From: Crambe crambe | Lineage: Eukaryota; Porifera; Demospongiae; Poecilosclerida; Crambeidae | Assembly: GCA_963924555.1 (NCBI GenBank) | Contig: OZ004582.1 | Span: 7,006,001-7,070,000 of the forward strand | DNA length: 64,000 nt | Reading direction: 5' to 3' | In this document: one piece after another, positions 39,849 through 52,099 of the stretch | Position numbering within the stretch: position 1 is the stretch's first letter | Layout: each line of letters begins with the position of its first letter | Translations under genes and position numbers: made by a program | Notes under the pieces: model-generated | Database searches by the model: none | What the model was told of the DNA's origin: nothing | Seen by the model: only the letters and a program-made list of their open reading frames with translations

Positions 39849-40499
39849 TAGCATCAAGGGGGAAAGTAATAGCACAATTGTAGGTGAGCATGCATGTTCA
39901 GTTTACCCAAGTTCATCATGTACAATGTTAGTGCAATGGAATGTGCTCAATCCAGTTCTCAGTATCACACCAGAGTTTTATCTACTGTGGGGGGGAGGGA
40001 GGGGAGCTTCCCCCCCCCTAATGTTACCCCCCCCCCCCAAAAAAAATAATAATAATAATTTTTTTTTTTTTATGTGTGTAACTATAAAAAACTTATCGTT
40101 TAGAAACACTTGGGCCCTCATCTGAGACATCACTAGAACCAGGCCTAGGCCTTCTGATAACAAATCTGTCCATGATTGTTAACCCCACAGGTCAGGCTTA
40201 AGATGGTGTGTGGTTTAGTTCATGCATTGAAGGGTTTCATAAGATTTCCTCACCCAAGAAAAAATCCCCCTCAGTATTGGCATTTTCCCTCCAAAAACAA
40301 GTAAAATTTTCTTTTGCGCTCCGTGCAAGAGGGGGCACATCCCCTCCCGCACCCCCCTCACTGTGGCTTATGGCCACACAATTGGTGAACTTCCCCCCAA
40401 GGTGAAATTCCTAGATGAAACCCTGCACACTATTATCACCACTTTCTATATTCTAGCTATAGAGGTTCACCAGAGTAACCAGTTATAACCTACATAATA

Positions 40500-40582
40500 C
40501 TTGCGAGCCAGACATATTGCGTGCCAGATGTATTTTCTCCTTCCCTCTCCCCCTTCTTCCGCAATATGTCTGGCTCGCGAGA
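40500..40582. repeat. Foldback element, about 22-bp arms
   Basis: CTTGCGAGCCAGACATATTG (40500) is matched by the inverse CAATATGTCTGGCTCGCGAG. The loop is about 38 bases and pyrimidine-rich. Confidence 0.85.
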
Positions 40583-40903
40583 CTACACAATACCATAGCT
40601 ACGGTGATGAAGCTGAGAGGATCATTAATTGCAAGACTGTCAACACCACCCTCGGAGAATGAACATTTTAGCTAACAGACTTAATTAATAAGCTGTTCAG
40701 AAATTTATTCTGGCTTGGGATCCTCCTCAGGCCAGGAGTGGTTTGGGAACTGCCTCATATCAAGAAATGTAGCTGTTTGCTGGGTGTGCTTTAGGGTATT
40801 GTTAAGCAAAAGTGGGCATGGCCGTGAAAATTTTTTCCCCCACACAAGTGCAAGGATATCCTTCAGCCACCCCTTTTCTAAAATCCTGGCTACAGCCCTG
40901 TAT

Positions 40904-41230
40904 AGCATGACACAACTGATTTCAGTGCAGCAACAGATCAGATCATGATGAAGTGAAGAGAGAATCAAAGCATGATACAGCAGTACTAGTCCACCAACAA
41001 ATTGATGGAACCCAACAGCTCAATCTGATGGTGAATCAATTAAGCATGAAGAGTGTTGCTAAGCATAAAAGATTTAGACTGAGTAAATAAAGTTGCTTCT
41101 GATAAAACTAGCTATAGCAGCTAATGAAGACCGAATTGAAAATGTCTGCACTTCATTGTTTCAAGGAGAAAATGACACGACACTTCAATGGCTTTCTTGT
41201 ACACCATTTTACTTTAGTTGTAGAAAGGAA
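40904..41230. repeat. Segmental duplication, first copy
   Basis: Nearly identical to 43795-44105 (GTATAGCATGACACAACTGA onward). It is part of a larger tandem duplication that also includes the kelch exon. No coding sequence is recognised in it. Confidence 0.85.
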
Positions 41231-41929
41231 ATGGCGGCTGAAAATAATGAGATTGGAAATGGTACTCTACGTAAAGAATGTAGCTGCTAGATATACAGTA
41301 TAAACAAGGTTTTCAGCTTGAGCTCATATTATTACAGTGTCGCATGTGTGCATACATGTATATTGAATATCAGTCTTCTGTGTTGAGTCGAAGGTAGAAA
41401 TCAAACGCTTTCTACTTTTGAAAAAAAAAGTTTGAAAGGCAGAAATTTTTATTGTAAAGCATCAGTCATGACTAGCTAAAACGTGAATAACATTCGATTT
41501 CTACCCTCGACTGTCACAGTTACCTTTACGTAATTCTTCACAGCACCTTTTGACATTGCTAGTCATTATTATTGATATTTATAACTTTTGTGCCATGCTG
41601 TAATTTTTGTTACTCTCAGTCATTTACTTAGCTAGCTATTAACGATGATAAGCTGGTCAGCTATAAGATGATGGACACAATGGATACATACTTATTACTG
41701 GATGTCACATCTTCATTCTGACAAATTTTATCAATACCAATGGAAGTCATAAATAATACAGTGAACTAGCTATAGAGCAGCAAATCTGACATGAAACACA
41801 TTATATACTACTGACATACATACCATTGCAGCTGCCTTTAAGACAGACAAAAATACAATACATCATTATCAGAAAGAAAAGGGTTAAAATATATCACTAG
41901 TTCTAGAGTACTAGGTTAGTGAACATGAA

Positions 41930-42360
41930 GAGGAGAGCGAAGAGAGCATTTGAAAGTGAATTTTCTATTGTGTGTGACTTTTATAAGGAAGAATTTGATG
42001 TAAATGAATTTGCGGCACAGCTGAAAGTATTTCAGACCCTATGTAGAGGTAAATGAACGACCATCTATAAAATCATTGAAAAAATTCTTCTCACTTTAAG
42101 TGTTGCTCAAAGAGCCATGATAAATCTAGCTTTTCAGATGATAGCTATCCATATATGTATCATAGTAGTAATTCCTGCAACAAATGCAACATCGGAGTGT
42201 TCATTTAGTGCTCTCAGGAGAATTAAAAACTACTTGCACAGCACTATATGACTCAAAGTTGTCTCAATCACCTGATGTTGCTGTATTATCACCAAGATTT
42301 GACTGATGAACTAAACAAGTTGCAAATGAATTTATATCTGCAAAGGAACAGCATAATACT
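41930..42360 (+). mobile_element. hAT-type transposase remnant
   Basis: Translated pieces in shifted frames include DFYKEEFDVNEFAAQLKVF and, near 42165-42245, VVIPATNATSECSFSALRRI followed by KNYLHST. The second matches the conserved C-terminal dimerisation motif of hAT transposases. The frame is interrupted several times and no terminal repeats were found, so this is a fossil. Confidence 0.7.
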
Positions 42361-42804
42361 GTATTTGCTAAATACTCCCCACATAGCTACATAGCTACTC
42401 ACAAGTCCGAAGGTCAACCTGACCACTCAAAAATTCCTAACTCCACCCTTGTACATGCAGTGGGTGATAGAGTTAATACATAAAAATAAACTTCAAAACT
42501 TAACCCAACGAACATTTTGTACAACACATGGTAATTGCATGATATTATTGTAAGCACTAAATTCCTACATAATATGCCTCATTGTAGAGTTATAGCTACT
42601 TATTTTCATTTCCAATACTTATAGCTAATGGAAGTTGTAGCTGTAATTTGATCCAAATTGATATACACTAACATTGTATTTTAATTGGAGTAGATTGTGC
42701 TTTCAATAATTATTGATGCATTCATAGGAATTGACCTTCCTTATGATTTAAGAATGCTGTAGTTCAGTCATGAATTAGACTTGCTTTCTTCTTTTTTTTT
42801 AAAG

Positions 42805-43655
42805 GTAACTGATGCTCAAATGGAAAAGGAAAGATCTGATCTAATACCAACTGGGCAAATGAAACTATCATGGAAAAAAGGAAAACAAGCACCTAATATC
42901 ACCAGTAGGAGCAGCTGTGGTCTATGGAAACATTGCATTCTTCTCTTGTGACTTTAATGTATATTCATACAATATACTTGAAGACAAGTGGACAGAGCTA
43001 CAACAATGTGAATATCAAAGGACCAGTCTGGCAATTGTTCACAACACCCTTACAACTGTTGGGGGATGCACTAGTGATCTCATACCAACCAATACCCTCC
43101 TCAGTCTCTCACAGAGTGGATCAAGATGGAAATGGGGAAAAGGGTTGCCATCGATGATGACAGAACGAATCCTTCCAGCTACTGTCACCATCACCACCCA
43201 CCTGGTCGTAGCAGCAGGAGCAAAGGAATATTTTGGTGATGGCCTATCTACAGTGGAAGTATTGGATACAGAGACTCTCCAATGGTCCATGGCAAGTAGT
43301 TTACCTCAAGACATTAAGTATCCTCAAATGACATGCAGTGGATATGTTTATCTCTCTGATGATAACACTGTATTCTCTTGTTCTGTGGAAGGACTCCTCC
43401 AGTCCTGCCAACTGTCTCCCCACAAGCCTACCTCCATCAACAGCAGTAAGAGTGGCTCTATATGGACTAGACAAGCAAACATTCCTGGACTGGGTGGATC
43501 CAGTCTAGCAACACTAGGAGAACATGTACTAGCTATAGGAGGAGTGTCAACAGCAAACATTCACTGTTATGACAGAGCCACTGATTCATGGAGTGTCATA
43601 GGAGAGATGTCCACCCCACGATATAGTGCCCTATATCTTTACCAGCTACTGTCTT
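42805..43655 (+). pseudogene. Broken duplicate of the kelch exon
   Basis: Copy of exon 2 of the kinase-kelch gene with its splice acceptor (TTTAAAG) intact. An 8-base deletion near 42890 shifts the frame, with a stop expected near 42950. Its 3' end is cut: after STPRY it jumps to sequence that in the parent lies beyond the stop codon (ACCAGCTACTGTCTTGAATT, 38934 and 43639). Intron sequence upstream (from 42451, matching 37566) is duplicated too, but no kinase exon is present. The long frame from 42917 is only the remnant. Confidence 0.85.
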
Positions 43656-43794
43656 GAATTGGCACGTGGTCTTACATGATGTATGACACATGATCATGAT
43701 AAGCAAGATGACCCATGTTTTATGGTGTTAGGACTAACTCTACATCATTAAAAACAAGTTGCTATGCAATTGGTTTATGCGAGCTGGTATATAG

Positions 43795-44190
43795 CATGAC
43801 ACAACTGATTTCAGTGCAGCAACAGATCAGATCATGATGAAGTGAAGAGAGAATCAAAGCATGATACAGCAGTACTAGTCCACCAACAAATTGATGGAAC
43901 CCAACAGCTCAATCTGATGGTGAATCAATTAAGCATGAAGAGTGTTGCTAAGCATAAAAGATTTAGACAGAGTCAATAAAGTTGCTTCTGATAAAACTAG
44001 CTATAGCAGCTAATGAAGACCGAATTGAAAATGTCTGCACTTCATCGTTTCAAGGAGAAAATGACACGACACTTCAATGGCCTTTCCTGTACACCATTTT
44101 ACTTTATATCTGAGCATGGCATCCATTCATTTTGACAAATTTTATCAACAGCTTCAAATACCAATGGAGGTCATAAATAATACAGTGAAC
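43795..44190. repeat. Segmental duplication, second copy
   Basis: 43795-44105 matches 40904-41220. About 44120-44190 matches about 41705-41770 (TTTTGACAAATTTTATCAA against TCTGACAAATTTTATCAA). It continues the tandem duplication carrying the broken kelch exon. Confidence 0.8.
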
Positions 44191-44199
44191 TGGCTGTGA

Positions 44200-44970
44200 G
44201 TATTGGCTAGTCTGTAATAATACACAGGAATCACATAACCAGAATAATGACAGAATATAAAGTTTAGAATAGGGTAAAACGGGGTAATTCTGGTCACTCT
44301 TTAGGACTGCTATGTTCAGTCCATTGAAACACAGAGGTTAAGCAAGGATAAGCTTTGAAAAATTTTTTTCCAGATAGCACCTTATTAGTACAGTTTATGC
44401 TCCAAAAAGATAGAGTGCAGGTTGAAATAATGTAGAATTAAAAATAATTTAAAATGTGCAGCTGATAAATTTCAAATTCATGGTTGGCTCATCTATTTTG
44501 CAGTTAATTAAAGATTATGAAGTTGAATTATAAACCTGTTTAGATGCTAGCTACATGGACCTGGAGACAGTTGTAACTAAGTTCTATCAATCATTTGCAG
44601 CGATTTAGATTGAAGATGATAATGAATTCATTAATAATGTCTGGATACTATAGTAGCATGGTCAATTCCTCTCCTCTTTGCCCAGAACCTTGAGGGTTAC
44701 TTCTCAGGCAGTTCCAGACAAAGGTTAAAACCTAATACTTGCAAAGTATTTTTTCATACGCAGTCTGATTTGAGACTAGTCTACATACTAGGTCCTAGTG
44801 GCAATATTTCCTCTGTGTCTGATCTTTAGCTACAAACTAAATACTCTTGACAAGTGAATATGCATGCGTATTAAATGATCGAAATTTTGCATGAATGGGG
44901 GGGGCTCGCCAATTACAAAGCTATACGAGAAACACAGTTCATAAAAAATTAAATCCCCTATTAGCTAATA
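44200..44970. other. Spacer, no supported gene
   Basis: AT-rich sequence between the duplication and the 3' end of the next minus-strand gene. Nothing recognised. Confidence 0.5.
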
Positions 44971-44976
44971 GTACAA

Positions 44977-47299
44977 TTAAGAAATGTTACATCCCTCAGC
45001 TAGTGGCTCTGCATAATTCATGATAATAGGCCACTCTGACAATTTATCTACAAAAGCTTCATCTTTTAAGTCCTCAGGTCGCTTTATTCGGTCGGCTTGA
45101 GCTTTAAAAAGGCCAGCTCGTGCATCTGGCTTCATTTGACTTAAACAAGCATAAAATAAAGGTGATAACCAGTCTTCTCTGTCTGGAAAGCCTCTTACTT
45201 CATCATAGCCAGCCGGAACTACAATGATGTTTTCACTGGAGACACCAGCCTCCCTAAGTGATTCGCCTAACTTTTCTTTCCACTCTTTAATGCGTTGCTT
45301 GAAGTAATCTCTTTGCATCTGCTGTATTTCCTCTTCGCTCTTCTTCGGTTGTCCTTTCTTTGGTCTCCTGATTAATCTTTCAACTTTATTTGCAAAAGTG
45401 AGGATGAAGAGAGTATGCCTCCATATCTGTTCACCGAACCCATCTGTTAGCTTCTTGATGGCTGCGATATCATCTACTCTCAATCGAGTGTCATCCATCC
45501 TTGTGCAGTAGAGGACCAAATCTGCATTACCACAGCCTTTTCTTTTCATCATCTTCATGTACTCTCCTTGGACTTCCACTGTATCTTGCAATCCTGGGGC
45601 ACACCATATGACAATTTTCACTTCGTTACGAGTGAGATTGAATTCTTTCACTTCATAAGTGCCTCTCATGAAATTCCTTCCTTCTACTGCAACGTCAGCG
45701 CCCACGATTCCATTTATCAGTGCGGACTTGCCAGTTCCAGTCTTGCCAGTCATCAGAATCCGTACAGCTTCCCCCTTCCATTTTTTTGGATAATATACCT
45801 CGGTATTTCCAGCCCCTTTTGAAGCTACACTTTCAGATGGATGTGGAACCTATAAAGCACCATTACATAATGATAATAGTGCCAGCATATCTGGATAAAA
45901 ATCCAATATTAGTTGTTACTCTGTAATTTGCTACTCTGCCCCCCTCTCCCCCTCCCCCCAGCTTATATAGGCCTTCCCTAATAATACTTACTGCCGCATC
46001 CATTTTCTTTTTGAATTCATCTAATTCCCTTTTATGTTTTTCTTCAATGATTCGTATTTCATGATGAGATTTCGCTTTAAGTTCACTCTCTTTTCTGGCT
46101 AGTTCTCTTCTGACCTCAACATTTTTTCTCTTCAGATGTTCTTCAATTTTTTGCTCAAGTTCTTTTTGATGTTCTTGCTGAAGTTCTTTAGTCTTTTGCT
46201 TAAGCTTTTGTTGATATTCATCAGCTTTTCTCTTCATCTCTTGCTTATACTCATTAACTGTTTTTTCCATCTTTTCTTGAAGTACTTTGATTTTCCCCTC
46301 CAATTCTGGTTTACGTTCAGCCTCTTGCATTCCATTCATTTGTGTTGAGTCTTCATTTTTTTCCATGTGTACTTGTGGGGTTCCATTTTCAGTTTGCTCC
46401 ATAACATGCAAGTATTCTGGCTCACTCTTCAATATGGCTAGTTGTTCACACAACTCATCAGCTAAAGGTCTGTCCACGTCCTTATCCTTAAGACAATTCA
46501 GCGCCATGGGAAGGAGAGGGTGGTCAGACTTTATCAAGTCAATATCTTTCTTTCGACGGTCAACTTCACGATACTGAATTAGCACTCGTCCGTTAGGATA
46601 CTTAGGATCTTCAACATATCCTCCAGCTTCTCCAGGATTAGGAAAATTTCGAGTCATTATCTGAATACAAAGCACTCCAAATGAAAAGCAATCCAGTTTA
46701 TTGGAATACCCAATTCCTTCGATAAGTGCTTCTGGAGGCATGTAGGCATTAGTTCCTGGACATCTCGTTAATTTGGTTGTTTGAAGGCTCATATCCACAA
46801 ACTTGGACATTCCAAAGTCAGTAACCTTTGCTCTGCTGCCTGAGCCGATCAGCAGGACATTGTTACTGGAGAGGTCTCGGTGGATGATGCCATTGGAGTG
46901 GAGGTAGGTTAGGGCGAGTGCCACATCGTAGCAGATGTTGACTTGAATGTGGTAAGGGACAAAAGTGGATCTCTCTAAGAATTTGGTCAGACTCTCGTCC
47001 ATTAGCTCCATCAGGAGAACTGGCCTTCTCGATTCGGGATCTCTGATAGTGCCTAGACACTGCACGATGTTTGGATGTTTTATGGAGATGAGGAACCGGC
47101 ACTCTTGCAGGAACTTCATGGTCAGGTTGTGAGTCCCTGGGTCATTGTCCTGGAAGAGAGTATCATGGAGAAGCTTGGCAGCACAGAGTAACTGACCACA
47201 CTTGGCCCTGCAGACTTTGCCGTACGCGCCAATGCCAAGAATATCATCAATGTATATCTCAACAGAGCCGTAGCTCAACTCTTTCAACTGTGAAGCCAT
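44977..47299 (-). CDS. Kinase, coiled coil and AIG1-like GTPase fusion, copy 1
   Basis: Minus-strand exons 47299-45992 (436 residues) and 45849-44977 (290 residues) join in phase 0 across a 142-base GTAAGT..TATAG intron, giving 726 residues. The kinase half matches the kinase-kelch protein almost exactly for the first 170 residues (GIGAYGKV, AAKLL, HRDLSSNNVLL, DFGMSKF), then diverges. A Glu/Lys/Gln coiled coil follows (about 325-430). The second exon starts VPHPSESV and holds a GTPase of the 28811-29827 type: G1 is GKTGTGKSA and G4 is FANKVE, but G3 reads WCAPG where the free GTPase has WDTPG, so the Mg-linked Asp is missing. The protein ends GCNIS, a possible CaaX prenylation signal. I infer nucleotide binding with impaired hydrolysis and a membrane-tethered kinase. 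The acceptor and frame match copy 2, which supports the fusion. Confidence 0.87.
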
Positions 47300-47335
47300 T
47301 ATAACGAAAAACACATGCGCGGCCCCGACGCACCA

Positions 47336-47359
47336 GGGGGGGGGGGGGGGGGGGGGGGG
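47336..47359. repeat. Poly-G tract
   Basis: About 24 G residues, 37 bases upstream of the start codon of the minus-strand kinase-GTPase gene and so within its 5' region. Confidence 0.9.
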
Positions 47360-47414
47360 AGTCGGACAAGGTCAATTATTGCTGAGTAGGCATTTTTTAT
47401 TCACATCGCATTTC

Positions 47415-48561
47415 GCGATTTTACAATTTGGGCCCAGTTGGTGGGGTCAAAGGTCAGCATTTAACCCTTTCAACCAGATGGCTTTCCCACGACTTTGGCG
47501 GGAATTTCAGCTATGCTATTGAGAACCAAGAGGCCCATGCTGTAGCCAGGATTTTATGGCTCAGGAGGACCTCAAAGATTAATTATAATGTTACTCAGCT
47601 ATTAAGGTATTTTCAATGCTAATACGAACTATATCAATTCAGTGCAAGTGACTAAGCTATATTATTACCATCAAAGGGGGGAGGGGCTCAAGCCTATTGA
47701 GTCACCTGCTGGCTACAGGCCTGTCTATCCCTCCCACAAAACACCAGAAGGGATCAGAGGAGGTTGATTTGGGCATTGCAAATTATCCATCAGGTGTAAC
47801 GCGCCGGACTGGCCCGCTAAATGCTCTGCTTCTCTTTGCAGTAATTATAATGGAGTGATGACTGACTGACAAGTGATGATTGCACAAAACAACTGAACTC
47901 ACAGACATAGACTGACAAGTGCACACTGTTATACGTTAATATAGCTACTAGTGGCCGGCCCAATGATTGGGGCCCCACGCTCCTAATGACATACTTAATA
48001 TGACATGCATAGCTACATAGTAGCTAACTATAAAGTCAATTATTACACAGGATTGACAAATTCTTCCAACTGCTTTACACCCTTGTTCAGCGCCTGTTGC
48101 ACAACCCTCACTTCAGAGATGCAATGAATAAAATATACATTTCTCATCCTGACAGCCTTTGCACCAAAACATGTAGTTAGATAGCTATACACATAGTGAG
48201 CTAGCTATCATGTTCATCACAAACTTACACCTTTCATTTGTCACAAGATCAGATATCCGAGGGATGTACACTTATGAGACTACTAGTGAAGGCCTGGGTG
48301 GTTACACAGGAAATCCTCTTCTCTCTTTTCAACCATGGCTACTTTGTTGCAAGAAGAGTAGCTATCTCCATCACTTCAAAGAGAAACTGATCTTCACTAT
48401 GCTAGAAAATACTTGCAACTTACTCCTCGTTCCTCAAAGAAGACTCAGGATTAGGATGTAGCAGACACTAAGACTTAGAGACCTAGTAGAGTTAAATATC
48501 ATGACCTTTAACCCCAGTGTGACATTTGACCCCACCAACTGGGCCCAAATTGTAAAATCGC
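47415..48561. mobile_element. Non-autonomous DNA element, 42-bp TIRs, about 1.15 kb
   Basis: The left end 47415-47456 (GCGATTTTACAATTTGGGCC, then CAGTTGGTGGGGTCAAA) is repeated in inverse at 48520-48561 with one mismatch. The interior has only short frames, none with a known domain. The flanking bases do not show an obvious target duplication. It sits just upstream of kinase-GTPase copy 1. Confidence 0.75.
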
Positions 48562-48569
48562 TAGAAGCT

Positions 48570-49325
48570 CAATACATTTTTGGAAGTTGCTATTCCTCGA
48601 GATATGTACGCTTTGAATGAACTTGAATTGGACTGTAGATAGATCTAACAGGTAGATTTCTGAAAATCGACTGAACCTAATCCATCCCCGTCCTGTTTTG
48701 GAGATTCAGAAAAAGGTTAATTGCTAACTGAATTTCAAAGCCCAGCTAAAACTGGTTTGCTTTCTAGCAACTAGCTTACTAGATCTTTCTTGTGCCAAGG
48801 TAAAATCATCTACAAACGCTTAAAGCTGGAGAAACAGCCTATCAAACATCAGGTTAATTACATTCCAACCATTCTTTACTGCGCGTCTATTCTTGCAAAG
48901 CTTTGCGACCTAATTTCGCGAAAAGCTTGTCCTCTGCCCTGCGGCGCCGACGCACGGTCTGCTGTGTTAGATTGACGATCCTATACCTTTCATTTTCATC
49001 TGATCTGCACGAATGTGGAATGTTTTTTATTAGCTAGCTACAAAAATTAATGTGGAAAGCAGAATTACATATAGTTATGATACCATTGTTGCTAAATCCT
49101 GTAGCTGCTAAACTTCAACTGGAAATACGTAGCTAGCTACTTCTTTCCCTGCTCTCTGAACCAAATATTTTGGAGGTAGCCATCTATGGTGGGGATTATA
49201 GAAAAGAATTACATATTACTGGTGAACTCAAAGTGATGTAGCTAGTTAGCTATCTGACCTGCTCAGGTAGCTTGAAATTAGCTTAAGCTTTATAGCTAGC
49301 TCTAATAACTGGCAATGGCTACCAA
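48570..49325. other. Spacer, part of a duplicated GPCR 3' flank
   Basis: About 49020-49330 resembles 55340-55830 and 57890-58220 (CTGGAAATACGTAG, GAACTCAAAGTGATGTAG, CTGACCTGCTCAGGTAG). It is the duplicated flank or intron of the GPCR 3' exons. No gene of its own. Confidence 0.6.
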
Positions 49326-49330
49326 CTCAC

Positions 49331-50048
49331 CATTTCAGTCTCATGCTCTACCAATAACACTCTAGGACGTTGAGACTCTGAATTTGATTCTAGTTCTTTC
49401 AAATTCCCTCTTGTCTCAATTCCATTCTTGAGCAGATTCACGTTGCTCTTAGGAGCCATTTGACCTGCCTATCCATTTGAATGTACACCAGTACATGAAG
49501 AATGGGTTGTGAGGGAAAGGGGGAGGAGGGGGAGAGAAGGCAAGAGGATGGGAAAGAAGGGGGAGAGAATGGGGGAGGAGGAGGAGGAGGAAGGGGAGAA
49601 GAGGGAGAGGAAGGGGAGAAAAGAGGAGAGAAGGAAAAGGAGGGGGAAAGAGATGGAGAGAGGGAAGGAGGAGAAGGAGGGGAATGTGAGGAAACAAAGG
49701 TGGAGGGGAAGAAGGGAAAAAGGAACGAGGAAGAAATAATAAAGGAGAATGGCAGTGAGAGATAAACGGGTAAATTGAGACTAGCTAGCTAACAGGTGTA
49801 CCGAAGAGAGTTCCCTTCCACCAAAGTATCTACGAAGAACACTTGATTTTCTGATTCTCGCCCTCCACCACTTGGTGTATTCTTCTCTGACTTGCTTGGA
49901 AGAGACCACACCGATGAAGAGGCCCTGAAAGGACACCAGGATAGTATAAATATAAGTCAGGGGTAGCAGTGCCTCCACTTTCACTATCAGAATTATCCAT
50001 GTTACTCCCATAATCACCAACAGTGATAATGTTGCCACAAACCAAACC
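49331..50048 (-). pseudogene. Orphan adhesion-GPCR 3' exons, copy A
   Basis: The minus-strand acceptor and frame match the intact GPCR at 58889: VWFVATLSLLVIMGVTWI, then VKVEALLPLTYIYTILVS and VREEYTKWWRARIRKSSV. Compared with the intact gene, residues are missing inside TM6/7 (WIIL for WIIGIF; FIGVVSS for FIFLIIVVSS). A purine-rich tract (about 49500-49730) and the tail exon with GAGACTGAAATG before a GTGAGT donor follow. No exons for the extracellular part or TM1-5 are found to its right, so it is a duplicated fragment. Confidence 0.75.
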
Positions 50049-50663
50049 CTAAACAGAGGTGGAGGAAGCAAATTTTCATTGGTCAGGCAAAAACCATGTA
50101 TGAATTAGCTAGAGATTTTATTGCAAGCCATATTATTTGAAGCCTGAATACAATTATTATTATTATTATTTTTTGCAATGCTGACTTCTCATTCGGTGCT
50201 CATCCCCACTCTACATTAAAGTCTAACTTCTCTGCTTTTTTATAGAGTCATAAAATGGTTCAATTGTTCCACTGTAGCTATGGCCTAAGAAGCATGATTT
50301 TGCCTGCTTAACTAAGCTTTTATTTTTCAGTTATCTAGCTAGCTAAATCCACTGTCCTTTTTTCCTTTGCTAAATCTCTTTTCAGCCTTCAACATGCTCA
50401 ATTACTACTGGACTGACCTTTTCCACATGCATTGTGTCTCTATTTTATTTTTATTTTTTTATTTCTTGCTATACTAGCTAATAGCTAGAATGCCAAAGGG
50501 TAGTCAAACAATATATCTTCATACACTATGCTTTAGTATTTAGCTATATAGCCAGGATCAAGTGCCGATGATCCAATTGTGATTGATTATGAATCAGAAT
50601 CAAGCTTGGAAGATGAATAATAGCCAATAGAAGCTCCACAGACTCAAGTGCCTAGCTAAGAAT

Positions 50664-51060
50664 TTGAAAATCAGAGCAATACTATATGGCAGCAGTGCAG
50701 AGCCCACCACACCCATGATCGATTTTCCTCCAATGAATAAGGGTCTAACCCAATGTCACGGATACTTTTCTCCACATTCTGCTTACCCAAGCTACCAGAT
50801 GCAGTATCCGAGCACACTTTCATCACCAGGTTCTATTAATCCATATGTATCGTGTTTTATCAAGGGAAATATTTCAGTTTGTATTGGATGCAATAACAGA
50901 TATTCTAAATCCCCAGCACCTCCCAATAACTTGTGCATTAAGCACCAAGAATGGAAATAGTTCACACCCCATGGATCAGAGGCACCCCAGAGCATTTACT
51001 ATCACTGTGTATTTGGCTTTGTAACCCCTTGGGATCTTGTAATTGAAGATTTGTAAGATG
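50664..51060 (+). pseudogene. Coding-like remnant, unknown repeat-associated protein
   Basis: A 98-codon frame reads PYVSCFIKGNISVCIGCNNRY then PPNNLCIKHQEWK. After one stop the same frame continues FTPHGSEAPQSIYYHCVF and TPWDLVIEDL. The pattern (GNI..C.GC, P..LC..H.E, YYH) is one I associate from memory with an uncharacterised family common in repeat-rich invertebrate genomes. It is a fragment broken by stops; function unknown. Confidence 0.4.
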
Positions 51061-51298
51061 AAATAGCTATTCAAAGAGCACAAGGATTTATGGATTTTTC
51101 AACTTGTAACTGCTATGACACATTTCTATTAATGCCGACATCTTTTCATTCTGTTGTGGATTAAATGCTTGAAAAAACTTAGCTATGTGGAAGTGGGTTG
51201 CATTGTGTTATTTTATGTTGAATTTTGTGTTCCCAACATGTGCAAAAAAGTTCAAAAGTCAGTGCAGTAGTCCAGTTCAGTCCAGTGAATACAAACAC

Positions 51299-51966
51299 CC
51301 ATAAAATAAAGGTGATAACCAGTCTTCTCTGCCTGGAAGGCTTCTTGGCTACTTCATCATAGCCAGCCGGAACTACAATGATGTTTTCACTGAAGGCACC
51401 GGCCTCCCTAGATTTGCCTAAAATTTCTTTCCACTCTTTAATGTGTTGCTTGAAGTATTTCCTCTTCGCTCTTCGGTTGTTCTTTCTTTGGTCTCGTAAT
51501 CTGTCTTTTAACTCTATTTGCAAAAGGAGGATAAAGAGAGCATGCCTCCGGCTCCACATCTGTTTACCAAATGCAACTGTCAGCTTCTTGATGGCTTCAA
51601 TATCGTCACATCTCAATCAGTTATCATCCATTGTGCAGTAGAGGACCAGATCTGCATTACCACAGCCTGCTCTTTGCATCTTCTTCACTTCGTTACGAGT
51701 GAGATTGAATTCTTTCACTTCATAGCTAAGTGCCTCTCATGAAATTCTTTTCTTCTTCTACAACGTCAGCACCACGATTCCATTTATCAGTGCTGACTTG
51801 CCAGTTCCTGTCTTGCTAGTAATCAGAATTCCCCCGTTCCATTTTTAGCTACCTCGCCCCTTTTGAAACTACACTTTCAGATGGATGTGGGACCTACATA
51901 ATAATAATAGTGCCAGCAGATCTGGATAAAAGTTAACATTAGCTATAATATAATTTGCTACTCTAC

Positions 51967-51997
<31 letters not shown>

Positions 51998-52096
51998 ACA
52001 CACAGCTTGTAGGCCTTCAGAAACAGCCTTCCTTAATAATACTTACTGCCGGCCATATCCATTTTCTTTTTGAGTTCATCTAATTCCCTTTTATAG
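51299..52096 (-). pseudogene. Decayed kinase-GTPase fusion gene fragment
   Basis: Minus strand. 51893-51299 is a broken copy of the GTPase exon, recognisable by VVPAGYDEV, KRKYFKQHIKEW, IEAIKKLTVAFGKQMW and the VPHPSESV start. It has frameshifts, a deletion of about 70-80 bases across the G3 region and a lost 3' end. 52096-52047 is the last part of the coiled-coil exon with its GTAAGT donor. The intron between holds a C run and a CA repeat (51966-52003). The kinase part is gone. It is closest to copy 2 at 52927-55209, just next to it. Confidence 0.85.
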
Positions 52097-52099
52097 CCC

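Larger units (their letters stand above)
38870..40900. other. Spacer with several foldback insertions
   Basis: No gene. It holds three foldback elements (annotated separately), C and G runs near 39030 and 39990-40040, and a stretch near 40700-40905 with the dispersed phrase GTAGCCAGGATTTT in inverse. Most of this block is missing from the duplicated copy downstream. Confidence 0.6.

Noticed and set aside
42917..43657. 246-codon frame as an independent kelch gene
   Set aside because: It begins inside a duplicated exon after a frameshift and ends by running into former 3' flank; it has no promoter or upstream exon of its own.
49449..49765. Open frames across the purine-rich tract
   Set aside because: Low-complexity Gly/Glu or Pro/Leu/Ser products of a polypurine tract that is intronic in the GPCR copies.
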